Assembly: GCF_000308515.1 (NCBI RefSeq)
Contig: NZ_BAFV01000125.1
Location: 1 to 64,000, forward strand
Reading direction: 5' to 3'
Length of the DNA: 64,000 nucleotides
Origin: Nocardia carnea NBRC 14403
GTDB lineage: Bacteria; Actinomycetota; Actinomycetes; Mycobacteriales; Mycobacteriaceae
Under the pieces are notes generated by a model, which was not told where the DNA came from, ran no database searches, and was given only the letters and a program-made list of their open reading frames with translations. The position numbers and the translations under genes were made by a program. Below are positions 7,785 to 16,083 of this stretch, one piece after another. Numbering within the stretch: the first letter of the stretch is position 1; each line of letters opens with the position of its first letter.

Positions 7785-9471
7785 GGAAGATCTCTCCGAG
7801 TCGCTGGATATCCACTTTGCCGCCCGCGAGCAGGGGGACGTCGGCGGGCCGGAGGGCCGCGAATCGCCGGGGGACCTTGTAGGCCGACAGCTCCTGCCGG
7901 AGTCGTTCGCGCAGCGCGGTTTCGTCGACAGTCGCGTCGTCGGGAGTCACGAGTACGGCCGCTACGATCTGTCCACGGTCGGGATCGGGCAGGCCGAGTA
8001 CATGCGCTGTCGCGCCGGTGATTTTCGTGATGGCCATTTCGACCTCGGCGGGGGAGACGTTCGCGCCTGCAGTTTTGATCATGGCACCGCGCCGGCCGAG
8101 GAAGTAGAAGAAACCTTCGTCATCCACCCGCACCAGATCGCCGGTGTGGAACCAGCCGTCGGCGTCGAACGATTGTTCCCGGCTGCGCCCGTAATAGCCC
8201 TGCATCACATACGGTCCGCGGATGTACAGTTCACCGGCCTCGCCGATCGCGGCGTCGGCGCCGGTGTCCGGATCCACGATCCGGGTGTCGAAGCCGGGTG
8301 CGGATTTGCCGAACGAACCGCGGCGGTGCTCGGGCTGATCGGAGTCGTCGCCGCTGAGCAGTACCACGCTGCCCGCCTCGGTCATACCGAGCATATTGTG
8401 CCGCAGTTCCGGGTCGGCCGGACGCGCGTCGGCGGGCATGATCGCGTACAGGTTGCCGCGGCGCATCGAGCACAGATCCCGTCCGGCGAAACTCGGATGC
8501 CGGGCGAGATGGGCGACGCCCCCGGCGAAACCATTCGTCACAGTGGGCTTTTCGGCCTCCAAGAGGTCCAGCGTGGCGCTCGCGTCGGTGGCGTTGGAAC
8601 AGATGAGCCTCGAACCGGCCAGCAAGCTCGCCAGCAACGCGTAACCGAAGCCGCCGATCCAGAAGAACGGGGAATTGCAGAACAGCCGATCGCCGGGGGT
8701 GAGGTGGCGGATCTCGTTGAGGTTGCGCTGATGTCCGAGCAGGCCGCCGTGGGTGTGCACGACACCCTTCGGTGCGCTGGTCGAACCGGAGGTGTGGATG
8801 ATCGCCAACGGATCGGCGGCGTCGACATCGCGCTCCACTGCCGCGAGGAGCTTTTCGTCGACGGTATCGGCGAGAGGGTCGAGTTCGCCGATATCGCGGA
8901 TACGCCGTCCGGAGAGACCGATCCGGCCGTCGTGCGGTCCGGGAACGTCCGGAAGCGCCGGGCGAGTTGCCGCCGGCCCCTGGGTGCGCGGGTTTGCGGG
9001 GGCATAGTCGATCGCGATATGCCGGAGTTGTGGGGCGGCCGGGCACAGCAGACGATCTCCGGCGCGAGCCGCATCCGAATCGAATGCGCCGGGCAGCAAC
9101 TCGGACAATCGCGCAACGTAATCGTGCGTGCGGTAACCGGCCGTGGCCAGCAGGATCCGGATATCGCTGCCCACCAACTGCGCACCCAGCTCCCGCGAGG
9201 TCGAGAAGGTGGAAAATGGCACCACGACGGCACCGATCCGGGCCGCGGCGAAGGCTCCGACCACGAAATCCGCGCCATTGGGGTACAGCAACCCGATATG
9301 CGTGCCCTTGCCCGCACCGAGGGCTATGAGTGCGCGGGCGAGGCGGGCGGAACGCGACTCCGCGTCGGCGTAGCTGATCCGTTCCTGATCGCAGACCAGC
9401 AAAAGGTGCTCGCTACGCTCGCGTGCTTGCCGGCGGAGCACCCGGGCGAGGAGGTTGTCGTCAGCCGGCAT
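7777..9471 (-). CDS. Acyl-CoA ligase (AMP-forming), second in operon
   Basis: 564 residues. It has the canonical P-loop-like motif H-T-S-G-S-T-S-A-P-K-G, a C-terminal G-W-F-H-T-G-D-L-V-R-V and a hinge I-K-T-A-G-A-N-V-S-P-A-E-V-E. The start at ATG 9471 overlaps the upstream ligase by 11 bp. It belongs to the same broad family as its neighbours but differs clearly in the hinge and adenylate motifs, so the three are not a recent tandem duplication. The expected role is to form the CoA ester of an unknown organic acid, feeding the hydratases and dehydrogenases of this island. Confidence 0.9.
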   Translation of the reverse strand: MPADDNLLARVLRRQARERSEHLLLVCDQERISYADAESRSARLARALIALGAGKGTHIGLLYPNGADFVVGAFAAARIGAVVVPFSTFSTSRELGAQLVGSDIRILLATAGYRTHDYVARLSELLPGAFDSDAARAGDRLLCPAAPQLRHIAIDYAPANPRTQGPAATRPALPDVPGPHDGRIGLSGRRIRDIGELDPLADTVDEKLLAAVERDVDAADPLAIIHTSGSTSAPKGVVHTHGGLLGHQRNLNEIRHLTPGDRLFCNSPFFWIGGFGYALLASLLAGSRLICSNATDASATLDLLEAEKPTVTNGFAGGVAHLARHPSFAGRDLCSMRRGNLYAIMPADARPADPELRHNMLGMTEAGSVVLLSGDDSDQPEHRRGSFGKSAPGFDTRIVDPDTGADAAIGEAGELYIRGPYVMQGYYGRSREQSFDADGWFHTGDLVRVDDEGFFYFLGRRGAMIKTAGANVSPAEVEMAITKITGATAHVLGLPDPDRGQIVAAVLVTPDDATVDETALRERLRQELSAYKVPRRFAALRPADVPLLAGGKVDIQRLGEIFHA

Positions 9472-11041
9472 GGGGCTCGTCTCCGGTGGGATTGCGGGGT
9501 TCGCCGAACTCGGGTCCGGCAGTTTCGTCGTTGCCAGGGTGTGTCTGTGCGTTCGGTGTGGCTGCGACTTCCGCGAAGTGGCGCTGTACCGCGCGGAGGT
9601 CGGGTTTGCCCGAGGGGGTGCGGGGAATCGTGTGGACCACGGCCAATTCCGTCGGAATCTCGTAGCGCGCCAGCCGTGTCCGCAGGTAGCCGGTCAACTC
9701 GCCGGCCGAGGTGGTCGCCTGCTCGCGTAGTTCCACAAGCGCCACCGGTGTCTCGCCGAGTCGCGGGTCCGACCGGCCGACCACCGCGGCGCCGCGCACC
9801 GCCGGATGACTTTCCAGGGCGCTGCGCACATCGTCGGGCATGATCTTGAAGCCGCCGCGGATGATGGCCTGGTCCGCCCGGCCCAGGATCCACAGGAACC
9901 CGTCTGCGTCTATCCGGGCCAGATCGGTGGTGCGGATCCAGTCGGCGCCAGGCCCCAGCTGGCCGGGGATCACCTCGAGAATTCCCGGTTCGCCGGGGCC
10001 GAGGACCGCGCCGTGCTCGTCGACCACCCGCAGCCGGGCGCCGCCGCTGGCCCGGCCCACACTGCCCCGTTTCGCCGTCCAGTACCGCTCGTGGTCGGTC
10101 AGGGTCCAGCCGGCCACGCCGCCGCCGAATTCGGTGGCGGCGTAGGAGGTCAGAACGGGGATACCGAATTTCTCGGCGAAGGCGTCGGCGTCATCGGCCG
10201 ACAGTGGTGCCGTTCCGGAGGTGACGACGCGGATTCCGGCGAGATCTTCGCGCCGCAGCTCCGAATGCAGCACCATCCGCAGCGCCGCCGGGACCAGCGA
10301 GACCGCACCCGGCCGGTGCGCGCGTACGGCCCGCACCCAGGGTTTCAGCTCGAACCGGGGCAGCAGCACGAACGGCCGGGCCTCGGTAACGCATTGCAGC
10401 ACCCGGAACACGCCGCCGATATGCACCAGCGGCGCATTGACGATGGCGACCCCCCGACGGGGCTGCGCCGGTGCCGCTGCCGGTTCGGTGCCCATCACGC
10501 TGCGGGACAGCATGTCGTAGGTGATGTCCACCCGCTTCGGTGGTCCGGTGGTGCCGCTGGTCAGCATGCGGACGGCCACGCCCGGCCGCGCCGCTTCGGT
10601 GTTCTTCGTGGTGGCCGTGGCGCGGATCTCGGGTAGCGCATCCGGATCCGGGATCGAGACAACCGTGGTCTCCGTGCCCGGTGCCACCAGTGAGTCGAGG
10701 TCGCCGGGTGCGCCGAGGAGGACCGGCAGCCGTAAGGCGGCGATATCGTCGCGGGTCCGGTCGTCTCCCCGCGATGGGTTGATCACCACCACGGTCCCGC
10801 CGGATTGCAGTACCGCCATCAGTGCGGCCACGTGTTCGGGACGGTTCCGCAGCAGGATTCCGACCGACAGCGGCCCCGCGTCCGGCTCGAGGAGCGACCC
10901 GATGCGCTGCGCGAGCCCGCCGATACGTCCCCACGAGTACCAGTGCTCGTCGAATTCCAGGGCGGGTGAATCCGGTTGCAAGGCCAGCACATGGGCTATC
11001 CGGCGGCTCAGCGGATGGATGTGGACTGCGGTCCCGGTCAT
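9461..11041 (-). CDS. Acyl-CoA ligase (AMP-forming), first in operon
   Basis: 526 residues. The frame is open to 11311, but translation should start at ATG 11041, which overlaps the TGA of the upstream hydratase gene (TGATG). The core motif is unusual: L-T-S-G-T-T-G-P-P-K-R-V-D-I-T, with R-V in place of the usual G-V after the lysine. The C-terminal hinge is I-I-R-G-G-F-K-I-M-P-D-D-V, and the end reads P-R-T-P-S-G-K-P-D, which places the catalytic lysine of the last motif. The final 30 residues are a Thr/Pro/Glu-rich tail. It probably activates a different acid from its two downstream neighbours. Confidence 0.88.
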   Translation of the reverse strand: MTGTAVHIHPLSRRIAHVLALQPDSPALEFDEHWYSWGRIGGLAQRIGSLLEPDAGPLSVGILLRNRPEHVAALMAVLQSGGTVVVINPSRGDDRTRDDIAALRLPVLLGAPGDLDSLVAPGTETTVVSIPDPDALPEIRATATTKNTEAARPGVAVRMLTSGTTGPPKRVDITYDMLSRSVMGTEPAAAPAQPRRGVAIVNAPLVHIGGVFRVLQCVTEARPFVLLPRFELKPWVRAVRAHRPGAVSLVPAALRMVLHSELRREDLAGIRVVTSGTAPLSADDADAFAEKFGIPVLTSYAATEFGGGVAGWTLTDHERYWTAKRGSVGRASGGARLRVVDEHGAVLGPGEPGILEVIPGQLGPGADWIRTTDLARIDADGFLWILGRADQAIIRGGFKIMPDDVRSALESHPAVRGAAVVGRSDPRLGETPVALVELREQATTSAGELTGYLRTRLARYEIPTELAVVHTIPRTPSGKPDLRAVQRHFAEVAATPNAQTHPGNDETAGPEFGEPRNPTGDEPHAG

Positions 11042-11826
11042 CAGCGGGTCCTCGGTTCGGTCGCGGCAGGCGCCCCGGCGGCCAGTTCGGATTGGCCGAT
11101 CGGATTGCCCAAGCGGGTGTAGATGAGCCCGTGGTCGAGCGCTGCCCGGTAGGGCTTGTCGAGTGACTCCCAGATCGCCTTGACGGTGCCCTGGGTGGCG
11201 GCGGGCGGTTTGGCGGCGATGGTCGCGGCGATCTCGTGGGCGCGGGCCCACAACTGCTCCCGGACGACGACCTCCGACACCAGGCCGATCCGCAGCGCGG
11301 TCCGGGCGCACACCCGTTCGTCATTGCCCATCAACGCCATCCGCAATGTCTCCCCGAGCCCGATCCGGCGCATGAGCCCGACCGGTTCCAGCGCCGAGAC
11401 CAGGCCCGCGGAAACATGCGAGTCGAAGAAAGTCGCCTCGTCCGAACAGATCACGACATCGGATTCGTTGACGAAGTAGAACGCCCCCGCCGTGCACATC
11501 CCCTGCACCGCGCACACCACCGGCTTCCACATCTTCTGCCATTTGGGGCTGAGCAACTCACCGGGATCTTCGTGATGCCAGACACTGGCCGGCTGCCCGT
11601 AGGCGGTTTTGATATCGAGTCCGGCGCTGAAGGCCCGGTCGCCGGCCGCGCGGAGGACGACTGCGTTCACCGAGTCGTCGAGTTTGATCGTGTGCCAGGC
11701 ACGTTCGACTTCCTCGCACATCGTCCGGTCGAAGGCGTTCAACCGTTCCGGCCGATTCAGAGTGAGCGTCGCGACCCGGTCCGCCGGATCGACCTCGAGC
11801 AGAATCGTCTCGAATCCGCCGCTCAT
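11041..11826 (-). CDS. Enoyl-CoA hydratase/isomerase family protein
   Basis: 261 residues in the crotonase fold. I place the start at ATG 11826 because it overlaps the upstream stop (ATGA); an ATG four codons earlier is in the same frame. The first oxyanion loop is R-A-F-S-A-G-L-D-I-K. The second is Q-G-M-C-T-A-G-A-F-Y-F, where the usual G-G-G is altered. The region that normally carries the second catalytic acid reads F-F-D-S-H-V-S-A-G-L-V, closely matching the next gene (F-F-D-P-H-V-S-I-G-L-V). The pair therefore forms a sub-family that may not be ordinary hydratases; crotonases that cut rings or C-C bonds are possible. It is co-translated with both neighbours. Confidence 0.88.
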   Translation of the reverse strand: MSGGFETILLEVDPADRVATLTLNRPERLNAFDRTMCEEVERAWHTIKLDDSVNAVVLRAAGDRAFSAGLDIKTAYGQPASVWHHEDPGELLSPKWQKMWKPVVCAVQGMCTAGAFYFVNESDVVICSDEATFFDSHVSAGLVSALEPVGLMRRIGLGETLRMALMGNDERVCARTALRIGLVSEVVVREQLWARAHEIAATIAAKPPAATQGTVKAIWESLDKPYRAALDHGLIYTRLGNPIGQSELAAGAPAATEPRTR

Positions 11827-12626
11827 CGGCATTGCCAATCCGGTGTGCGCTTCTCGATGAACGCTTTCGGCCCCTCGAGCGCGTCCTCGGTGCGGGTGAC
11901 CCGCTCACGGAACGATTCGGCCAGCATCTCGGCCTCGTGCAGCGGGATGTTCAGCCCTTTGAGGATCGCCAGCCGTGTGCCGCGGACCGCCAGCGGCGCA
12001 TTGGAGTTGACGATCCCCGCAATTTCGTGGGCGCGTTCGAGTAGCCGATCGTGTTCGACGACCTCGGTGATCATTCCGAGTTCGTAGGCGCGCTGGGCGC
12101 TGATCCGCTCGTGTTTGCCCATCAGCGCCATCCGCAGCGCGACCGTGCGTGGCAGCACGCGGGCGAGGCGAACCACCTCGCGACCGGCGACCAGGCCGAT
12201 ACTGACGTGCGGATCGAAGAAGCTCGCCCGGTCCGAGGCGATGACGATATCGCCCGTGGTCACCCAATCCAGCCCGGCACCGCAGCACACCCCGTTGACC
12301 GCGGTGAGTACCGGTTTGGTCATGGTCCGGAACGGGGGCGTGCCCTCCTGGGGGGCCTCCCACTGGTCATAGGTGGACAGATACGGCCGTTCGTTGATCA
12401 CCTTGCCGTCACCGGGGATGGCCTTGACGTCGGCGCCGGTGCAGAACGCGCGGCCGGCGCCGGTCACGATGAGCAGCCACACCTTGTCGTCGTTTTCGGC
12501 CTCGGCGTAGGCGGCGCGCAGCTCGGTGATCATTTGCGGGCTGAGCGCATTGAGGGCGTCGGGCCGATTCAGCGTGATGGTGGCCGTATGTCCGTCGACT
12601 GTGTAGTCGATGGTGTCGAACGGCAT
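11823..12626 (-). CDS. Enoyl-CoA hydratase/isomerase family protein, operon leader
   Basis: 267 residues from ATG 12626, which follows a strong ribosome binding site (CCCAGGAGGG). The frame continues upstream but that part is not protein-like. Crotonase motifs: loop one R-A-F-C-T-G-A-D-V-K and loop two N-G-V-C-C-G-A-G-L-D, then F-F-D-P-H-V-S-I-G-L-V. Acidic residues near residues 115-145 could serve as general acid or base. It is the first gene of a leftward operon of six genes reaching 5551. A TACTG-N9-CAGTA operator lies 35 bp upstream and is shared with the divergent thioesterase-like gene. Confidence 0.88.
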   Translation of the reverse strand: MPFDTIDYTVDGHTATITLNRPDALNALSPQMITELRAAYAEAENDDKVWLLIVTGAGRAFCTGADVKAIPGDGKVINERPYLSTYDQWEAPQEGTPPFRTMTKPVLTAVNGVCCGAGLDWVTTGDIVIASDRASFFDPHVSIGLVAGREVVRLARVLPRTVALRMALMGKHERISAQRAYELGMITEVVEHDRLLERAHEIAGIVNSNAPLAVRGTRLAILKGLNIPLHEAEMLAESFRERVTRTEDALEGPKAFIEKRTPDWQCR

Positions 12627-12660
12627 GGTTCCCTCCTGGGCGGGCGGGGGAGAGCGTGAA

Positions 12661-12679
12661 TACTGATATAGATACAGTA
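12661..12679. promoter_or_regulatory. TetR-type operator, copy A (TACTG-N9-CAGTA)
   Basis: A perfect TACTG-ATATAGATA-CAGTA inverted repeat followed by GACA, lying between the divergent leftward ligase/hydratase operon (start 12626) and the rightward gene at 12741. Four further intergenic regions of the island carry the same layout. The two TetR regulators encoded at 14448 and 30302 are the likely binders (inference). Confidence 0.75.
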
Positions 12680-12740
12680 GACAATACCGTTGATCTTCTG
12701 CCAAGGTTTGTGCAGACGTCGGCAACGAAAGCAGGGTCCG

Positions 12741-13433
12741 ATGGCCGCGAACGAGATATCCGACCCCGAGACCGTGGTAGGCCCCACGGCTGCCCTCCAC
12801 TTCGGCGAACAACCCCTCGCGCAGACGGTGGCCGCGGCCGGGGTACTGCGCCGGATCGCCGGATTGCTGGTCTGCCTCGAACATCCCCACCCTTCGGTCG
12901 ACACGATGATCGAACACCTCGAGCGGTGGGAACGGGACTTGGCCGCCGCGGCGCCCCCGGACTCCGCGCCCCGGGTGGGCTCGCAGGCGAGCGATACCCA
13001 GCGTGTCTACCTGGACCACGCCTTCGATATCGGCGCCTACAACCCCTGTTTCCCTGAATACCGTTTCGACCTGCTCGGCCCCGAGCGCGCATCCGGCCGA
13101 ATCACGTTCCCGCTGGTGCACGAGGGCCCGCCCGGACTCGTGCACGGTGGCTTCCTCGGCGTGTTCTTCGACGCGGTGGTCCAGCACCAGAGCTGCGCGG
13201 CCGGCGTCACCGGGAAAACCCGGTCGATGACCATCGCCTACCGCCGGCCGACGCCGATCCTGGTGGAGTTGCGCTTCGAGATCGAACGTGTCGCGGACGA
13301 AACCGGGATCCGGTCGACGGCCCGGCTGCTACGCGAGGACACCCTGCTGTGCACGGCAGAGGTCGAAACCGGCGCGGCCTCCGCGGCGAAAATGGCCGGA
13401 ACCCGGTTCGGCCACCGCCGCGTACGCGACTGA
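12741..13433 (+). CDS. Hotdog-fold thioesterase-like protein
   Basis: 230 residues from ATG 12741 (the frame is open to 12690). The N-terminal 75 residues are helical and of unknown role. The hotdog domain follows, with F-P-L-V-H-E-G-P-P-G-L-V-H-G-G-F near residues 117-132, the typical H-G-G segment, and the long helix G-V-F-F-D-A-V-V-Q-H-Q. I-A-Y-R-R-P-T-P-I is the matching strand. It probably hydrolyses or binds an acyl-CoA. The longer N-terminus sets it apart from the compact PaaI-type protein at 5551. The gene is divergent from the ligase operon across operator A and runs into the hydratase gene at 13470, 36 bp later. Confidence 0.8.
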   Translation: MAANEISDPETVVGPTAALHFGEQPLAQTVAAAGVLRRIAGLLVCLEHPHPSVDTMIEHLERWERDLAAAAPPDSAPRVGSQASDTQRVYLDHAFDIGAYNPCFPEYRFDLLGPERASGRITFPLVHEGPPGLVHGGFLGVFFDAVVQHQSCAAGVTGKTRSMTIAYRRPTPILVELRFEIERVADETGIRSTARLLREDTLLCTAEVETGAASAAKMAGTRFGHRRVRD

Positions 13434-13469
13434 TGCCCGGTACCACCTGCGAAGAGAAGAGGCCCATCG

Positions 13470-14369
13470 ATGACCAGCTCCAGCGCCGCCGACGGCCGAG
13501 TCCACTACGACGCGGAGCCTGGTGGCCGGATCGCCACCATCACTCTCGACAACCCCGCGCGGCGCAATTCCTACAACGCGACCATGCGTGACGAGCTGGC
13601 CCGCCACCTCGACCGCGCGGCCGAAGACGACGACATCACCGTGGTGCTGTTGCGCGGCACCGAGGGCGTGTTCAGTACCGGCGCCGATATGAACAACGCC
13701 TACGGCTGGTACGGCGAGCGGACGGGCAGCGGCAACGGCAGACCGGCGAAAAGCCGCCCGAGCCAGCGTCGCCGACTGACCGTGGACCGCAAGTCTTTCG
13801 GCTTCTATCACCACCTCCTGGGCTATCCGAAGGTCACCGTGGGCGAAATCAGCGGTTACGCGCTCGGCGGCGGTTTCGAAATGGCGCTGATGACCGATAT
13901 TTCGGTGATCGCCCGCGACACCGACATCGGGATGCCGGCCACCCGCTTCCTCGGACCGGCGCTCGGCAGCCTGCACATGTTCTTCCACCGGCTCGGCCCG
14001 GTACTCGCCCGGCGGATGCTGCTCACCGGCGACATAATCGAGGCGGGCGAGGTCGAACATCTCGGTGTATTCACCGAAACCTGCGATCCGGCCGCCGTCA
14101 CCGCCCGCGCCCGCTACTGGGCCGAGAAAACGGCGAAAATGCCCGCCGACGGCGTGGTCATCGCCAAAGAGGCGTTCCGTCTGGTCGAACAGAGCCAGGC
14201 CTATCAGGGTGAGGAGGTCGCCGGCTATCTGCTCCACGCCTTCGGCACCAACCTCCAGTTCGCCGAGGGTGAGTTCAACTTCGTGAAAACTCGCGCCGAA
14301 CACGGCACCCGAGAAGCATTCCGGCTGCGGGACGAGCACTTCCACGTCCCCGAACCCGATCTGCCCTGA
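13470..14369 (+). CDS. Enoyl-CoA hydratase/isomerase family protein
   Basis: 299 residues, longer than the usual 260 because of a basic insert (about residues 85-105, rich in R, S and G) after the first oxyanion loop V-F-S-T-G-A-D-M-N. The second loop is canonical, S-G-Y-A-L-G-G-G-F-E-M. Ribosome binding site: AAGAGAAGAGG before ATG 13470. Instead of the common glutamate pair the next segment reads G-M-P-A-T-R-F-L-G-P-A-L-G, so hydratase activity is uncertain; isomerase or hydrolase activity is possible. It is likely co-transcribed with the thioesterase-like gene before it and controlled by operator A. Confidence 0.87.
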   Translation: MTSSSAADGRVHYDAEPGGRIATITLDNPARRNSYNATMRDELARHLDRAAEDDDITVVLLRGTEGVFSTGADMNNAYGWYGERTGSGNGRPAKSRPSQRRRLTVDRKSFGFYHHLLGYPKVTVGEISGYALGGGFEMALMTDISVIARDTDIGMPATRFLGPALGSLHMFFHRLGPVLARRMLLTGDIIEAGEVEHLGVFTETCDPAAVTARARYWAEKTAKMPADGVVIAKEAFRLVEQSQAYQGEEVAGYLLHAFGTNLQFAEGEFNFVKTRAEHGTREAFRLRDEHFHVPEPDLP

Positions 14370-14447
14370 GCTTCGCAGGCGCACGGCCACGGAACAGGAG
14401 CCGGGCTGTGCGCCGGGAGTTCGACGTTGCGTTGCGCGCCGCGTCGC

Positions 14448-15152
14448 CTACCGGTTCGCCGCGATGAGCCGGCCGACGTGGTCGAGGAGGCACTGTAGGC
14501 CGTATTCGAAGTTGTGTTCATCGGGTGCGCCCGATGTGCGGCCCTTCGACATGGCCTGGGAGAGCAGGGGTGTTTTCTCCGGGTCGACCTGGATCTCCTC
14601 GTAGTATGCGCGGGCCGAATCGCCTTGTTCCGAGTTCTTGTCGTAAAGCCGCTGGAGAACCACAGAACCCCGGATGTGCAGATTCACCGCTGAGTAGACG
14701 TCGAACGCCTGGTCGACGGATAATCCGGCCTCGACCAGGGCTGCCACTGCGCGTTCCATTCCACGGGCGCCGAGGCGGGCGGCGGGTGCGCTCAGCGACG
14801 AGCGGATGAGGACCAGATCGCACAGGATCGGGTTGCCGAGGAAGGCATAGCGCATGGTCCGGGCATGATGGGTGAGTGAATCACGCCAGTTGGCGGGATC
14901 GATGAACGGAGCGTCGAAGACGTGCCGGCTCAGCGCCCGGTCGGTCATGGCGTTGAGCAGGTCGTCCTTCTTGCGGAAATACCAGTAGATACTGGTGACC
15001 CCGACATCGAGATGCTTACCGAGCATCGGCATGCTCAACCCGTCGATCGATACCTGCTCGGCGAGTTCGAAGGCGCCGTCGATGATGTCCTCCGGATTCA
15101 GCGAGCCACGTTCACGCCGTCGGCGCTTCACACCGGTAGTTTTTCGGTTCAC
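14448..15152 (-). CDS. TetR-family regulator 1 of the catabolic island
   Basis: 234 residues, GTG start at 15152. The N-terminal extension is strongly basic (K-R-R-R-R-E-R). The helix-turn-helix spans about residues 17-63, with S-M-P-M-L-G-K-H-L-D-V-G-V-T-S-I-Y-W-Y-F as recognition region. The C-terminal half is the ligand domain. It is strikingly similar to the regulator encoded at 30302: both carry R-R-E-R-G-S-L-N-P-E-D-I, Y-W-Y-F-R-K-K and L-L-N-A-M-T-D-R-A-L, and the same F-L-G-N-P-I-L-C-D-L segment in the ligand domain. It probably represses the TACTG-N9-CAGTA promoters of the island and responds to a CoA ester or free acid of the pathway (inference). Confidence 0.9.
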   Translation of the reverse strand: MNRKTTGVKRRRRERGSLNPEDIIDGAFELAEQVSIDGLSMPMLGKHLDVGVTSIYWYFRKKDDLLNAMTDRALSRHVFDAPFIDPANWRDSLTHHARTMRYAFLGNPILCDLVLIRSSLSAPAARLGARGMERAVAALVEAGLSVDQAFDVYSAVNLHIRGSVVLQRLYDKNSEQGDSARAYYEEIQVDPEKTPLLSQAMSKGRTSGAPDEHNFEYGLQCLLDHVGRLIAANR

Positions 15153-15178
15153 AGTGGGTCTCGTTTCTTCCGGAAGTG

Positions 15179-15979
15179 TCAGGCACCCACACCGCGCGCG
15201 GTGCCGTACACCGGATCACGCTTCTCGCTGAACGCGGCGAACGCTTCGATGACATCGGGGCAGGTCAGGTTGATTCGCTGCGCGTGACCTTCGTTGAGCA
15301 GGGCCTCGCGCATGGTGCGGTCGGCGCCGTCGTTGAGCAGTGATTTGGTTTGCGCGAGGGCGGTAGGCGGTCCGGCCGCCAAGCGGGCGGCCGCGTCGGC
15401 GACGAATTCGTCGATGGCGTCCTCGGGCTGTATCCAGGTGACCAGGCCGAGCGATCGGGCTTCTGCGGCGTCGATCGTATCGGCGAACATGGCGAGCCGT
15501 TTGGCCTGCTGGAGTCCGACCAGTTTGGGCAGCAGCCAGGAGCCGCCGCAATCCGGGGAAAGTGCGCGGCGGGTGAAGATCTGGCAGAACTTCGCATCCG
15601 GGGTGGCGACGACGAAATCGCAGCCGAGCGCCAGATTCCAGCCGGCGCCGACCGCGACCCCGCGCACCTTCGCGATTGTGGGCACCGGCAGCTCGTGCAA
15701 CTGCAGCACCGCCTCGTTGATCGCGCGGATTTCCGTGGCCGGATCGGGGAATTCGTCCATCCCGGAGGCATCGGCGATATCGGCACCGGAGCAGAACGAA
15801 CCGCCCGCGCCGGTGAGAACAACCGCACGGACCGCACCGCCGTAGGTGACATCACGGAGTTCGTCGCGCAGCGCCGACCACATTGCGCGGGTGATCGCGT
15901 TCTTACGATCCGGCCGGTTGAACGTCAGCGTTCGCACGGCCCCGTTCTGATGACTCAGCAGGGCGGGCTCATCGGTCAC
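15179..15979 (-). CDS. Enoyl-CoA hydratase/isomerase family protein
   Basis: 266 residues, GTG start at 15979 with AAAGGAC six bases upstream. Loop one is S-F-C-S-G-A-D-I-A and loop two R-G-V-A-V-G-A-G-W-N-L-A. The acidic pair region reads F-T-R-R-A-L-S-P-D-C-G, with D in the position where many EchA-type proteins carry E or D. This is the pattern of the common actinobacterial EchA group that tolerates bulky acyl chains. The gene ends 26 bp before the TetR gene on the same strand, so the two may be co-transcribed. No TACTG-type box was found directly upstream. Confidence 0.88.
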   Translation of the reverse strand: MTDEPALLSHQNGAVRTLTFNRPDRKNAITRAMWSALRDELRDVTYGGAVRAVVLTGAGGSFCSGADIADASGMDEFPDPATEIRAINEAVLQLHELPVPTIAKVRGVAVGAGWNLALGCDFVVATPDAKFCQIFTRRALSPDCGGSWLLPKLVGLQQAKRLAMFADTIDAAEARSLGLVTWIQPEDAIDEFVADAAARLAAGPPTALAQTKSLLNDGADRTMREALLNEGHAQRINLTCPDVIEAFAAFSEKRDPVYGTARGVGA

Positions 15980-16083
15980 GATATCGTCCTTTCCATTACC
16001 GCCCCGTGGGGTACCGCGGGACCTGTCGCACCTCGATCGCGCAGTGCGGCGCGGGCGTCCGAGTTGTTGTGCTGCTCAGTGAT

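Noticed and set aside
7747-9843. Long plus-strand open frame opposite the ligase genes
   Set aside because: It is a GC-driven shadow of the minus-strand ligases: no family motifs, while the opposite strand has complete adenylate-forming enzymes.
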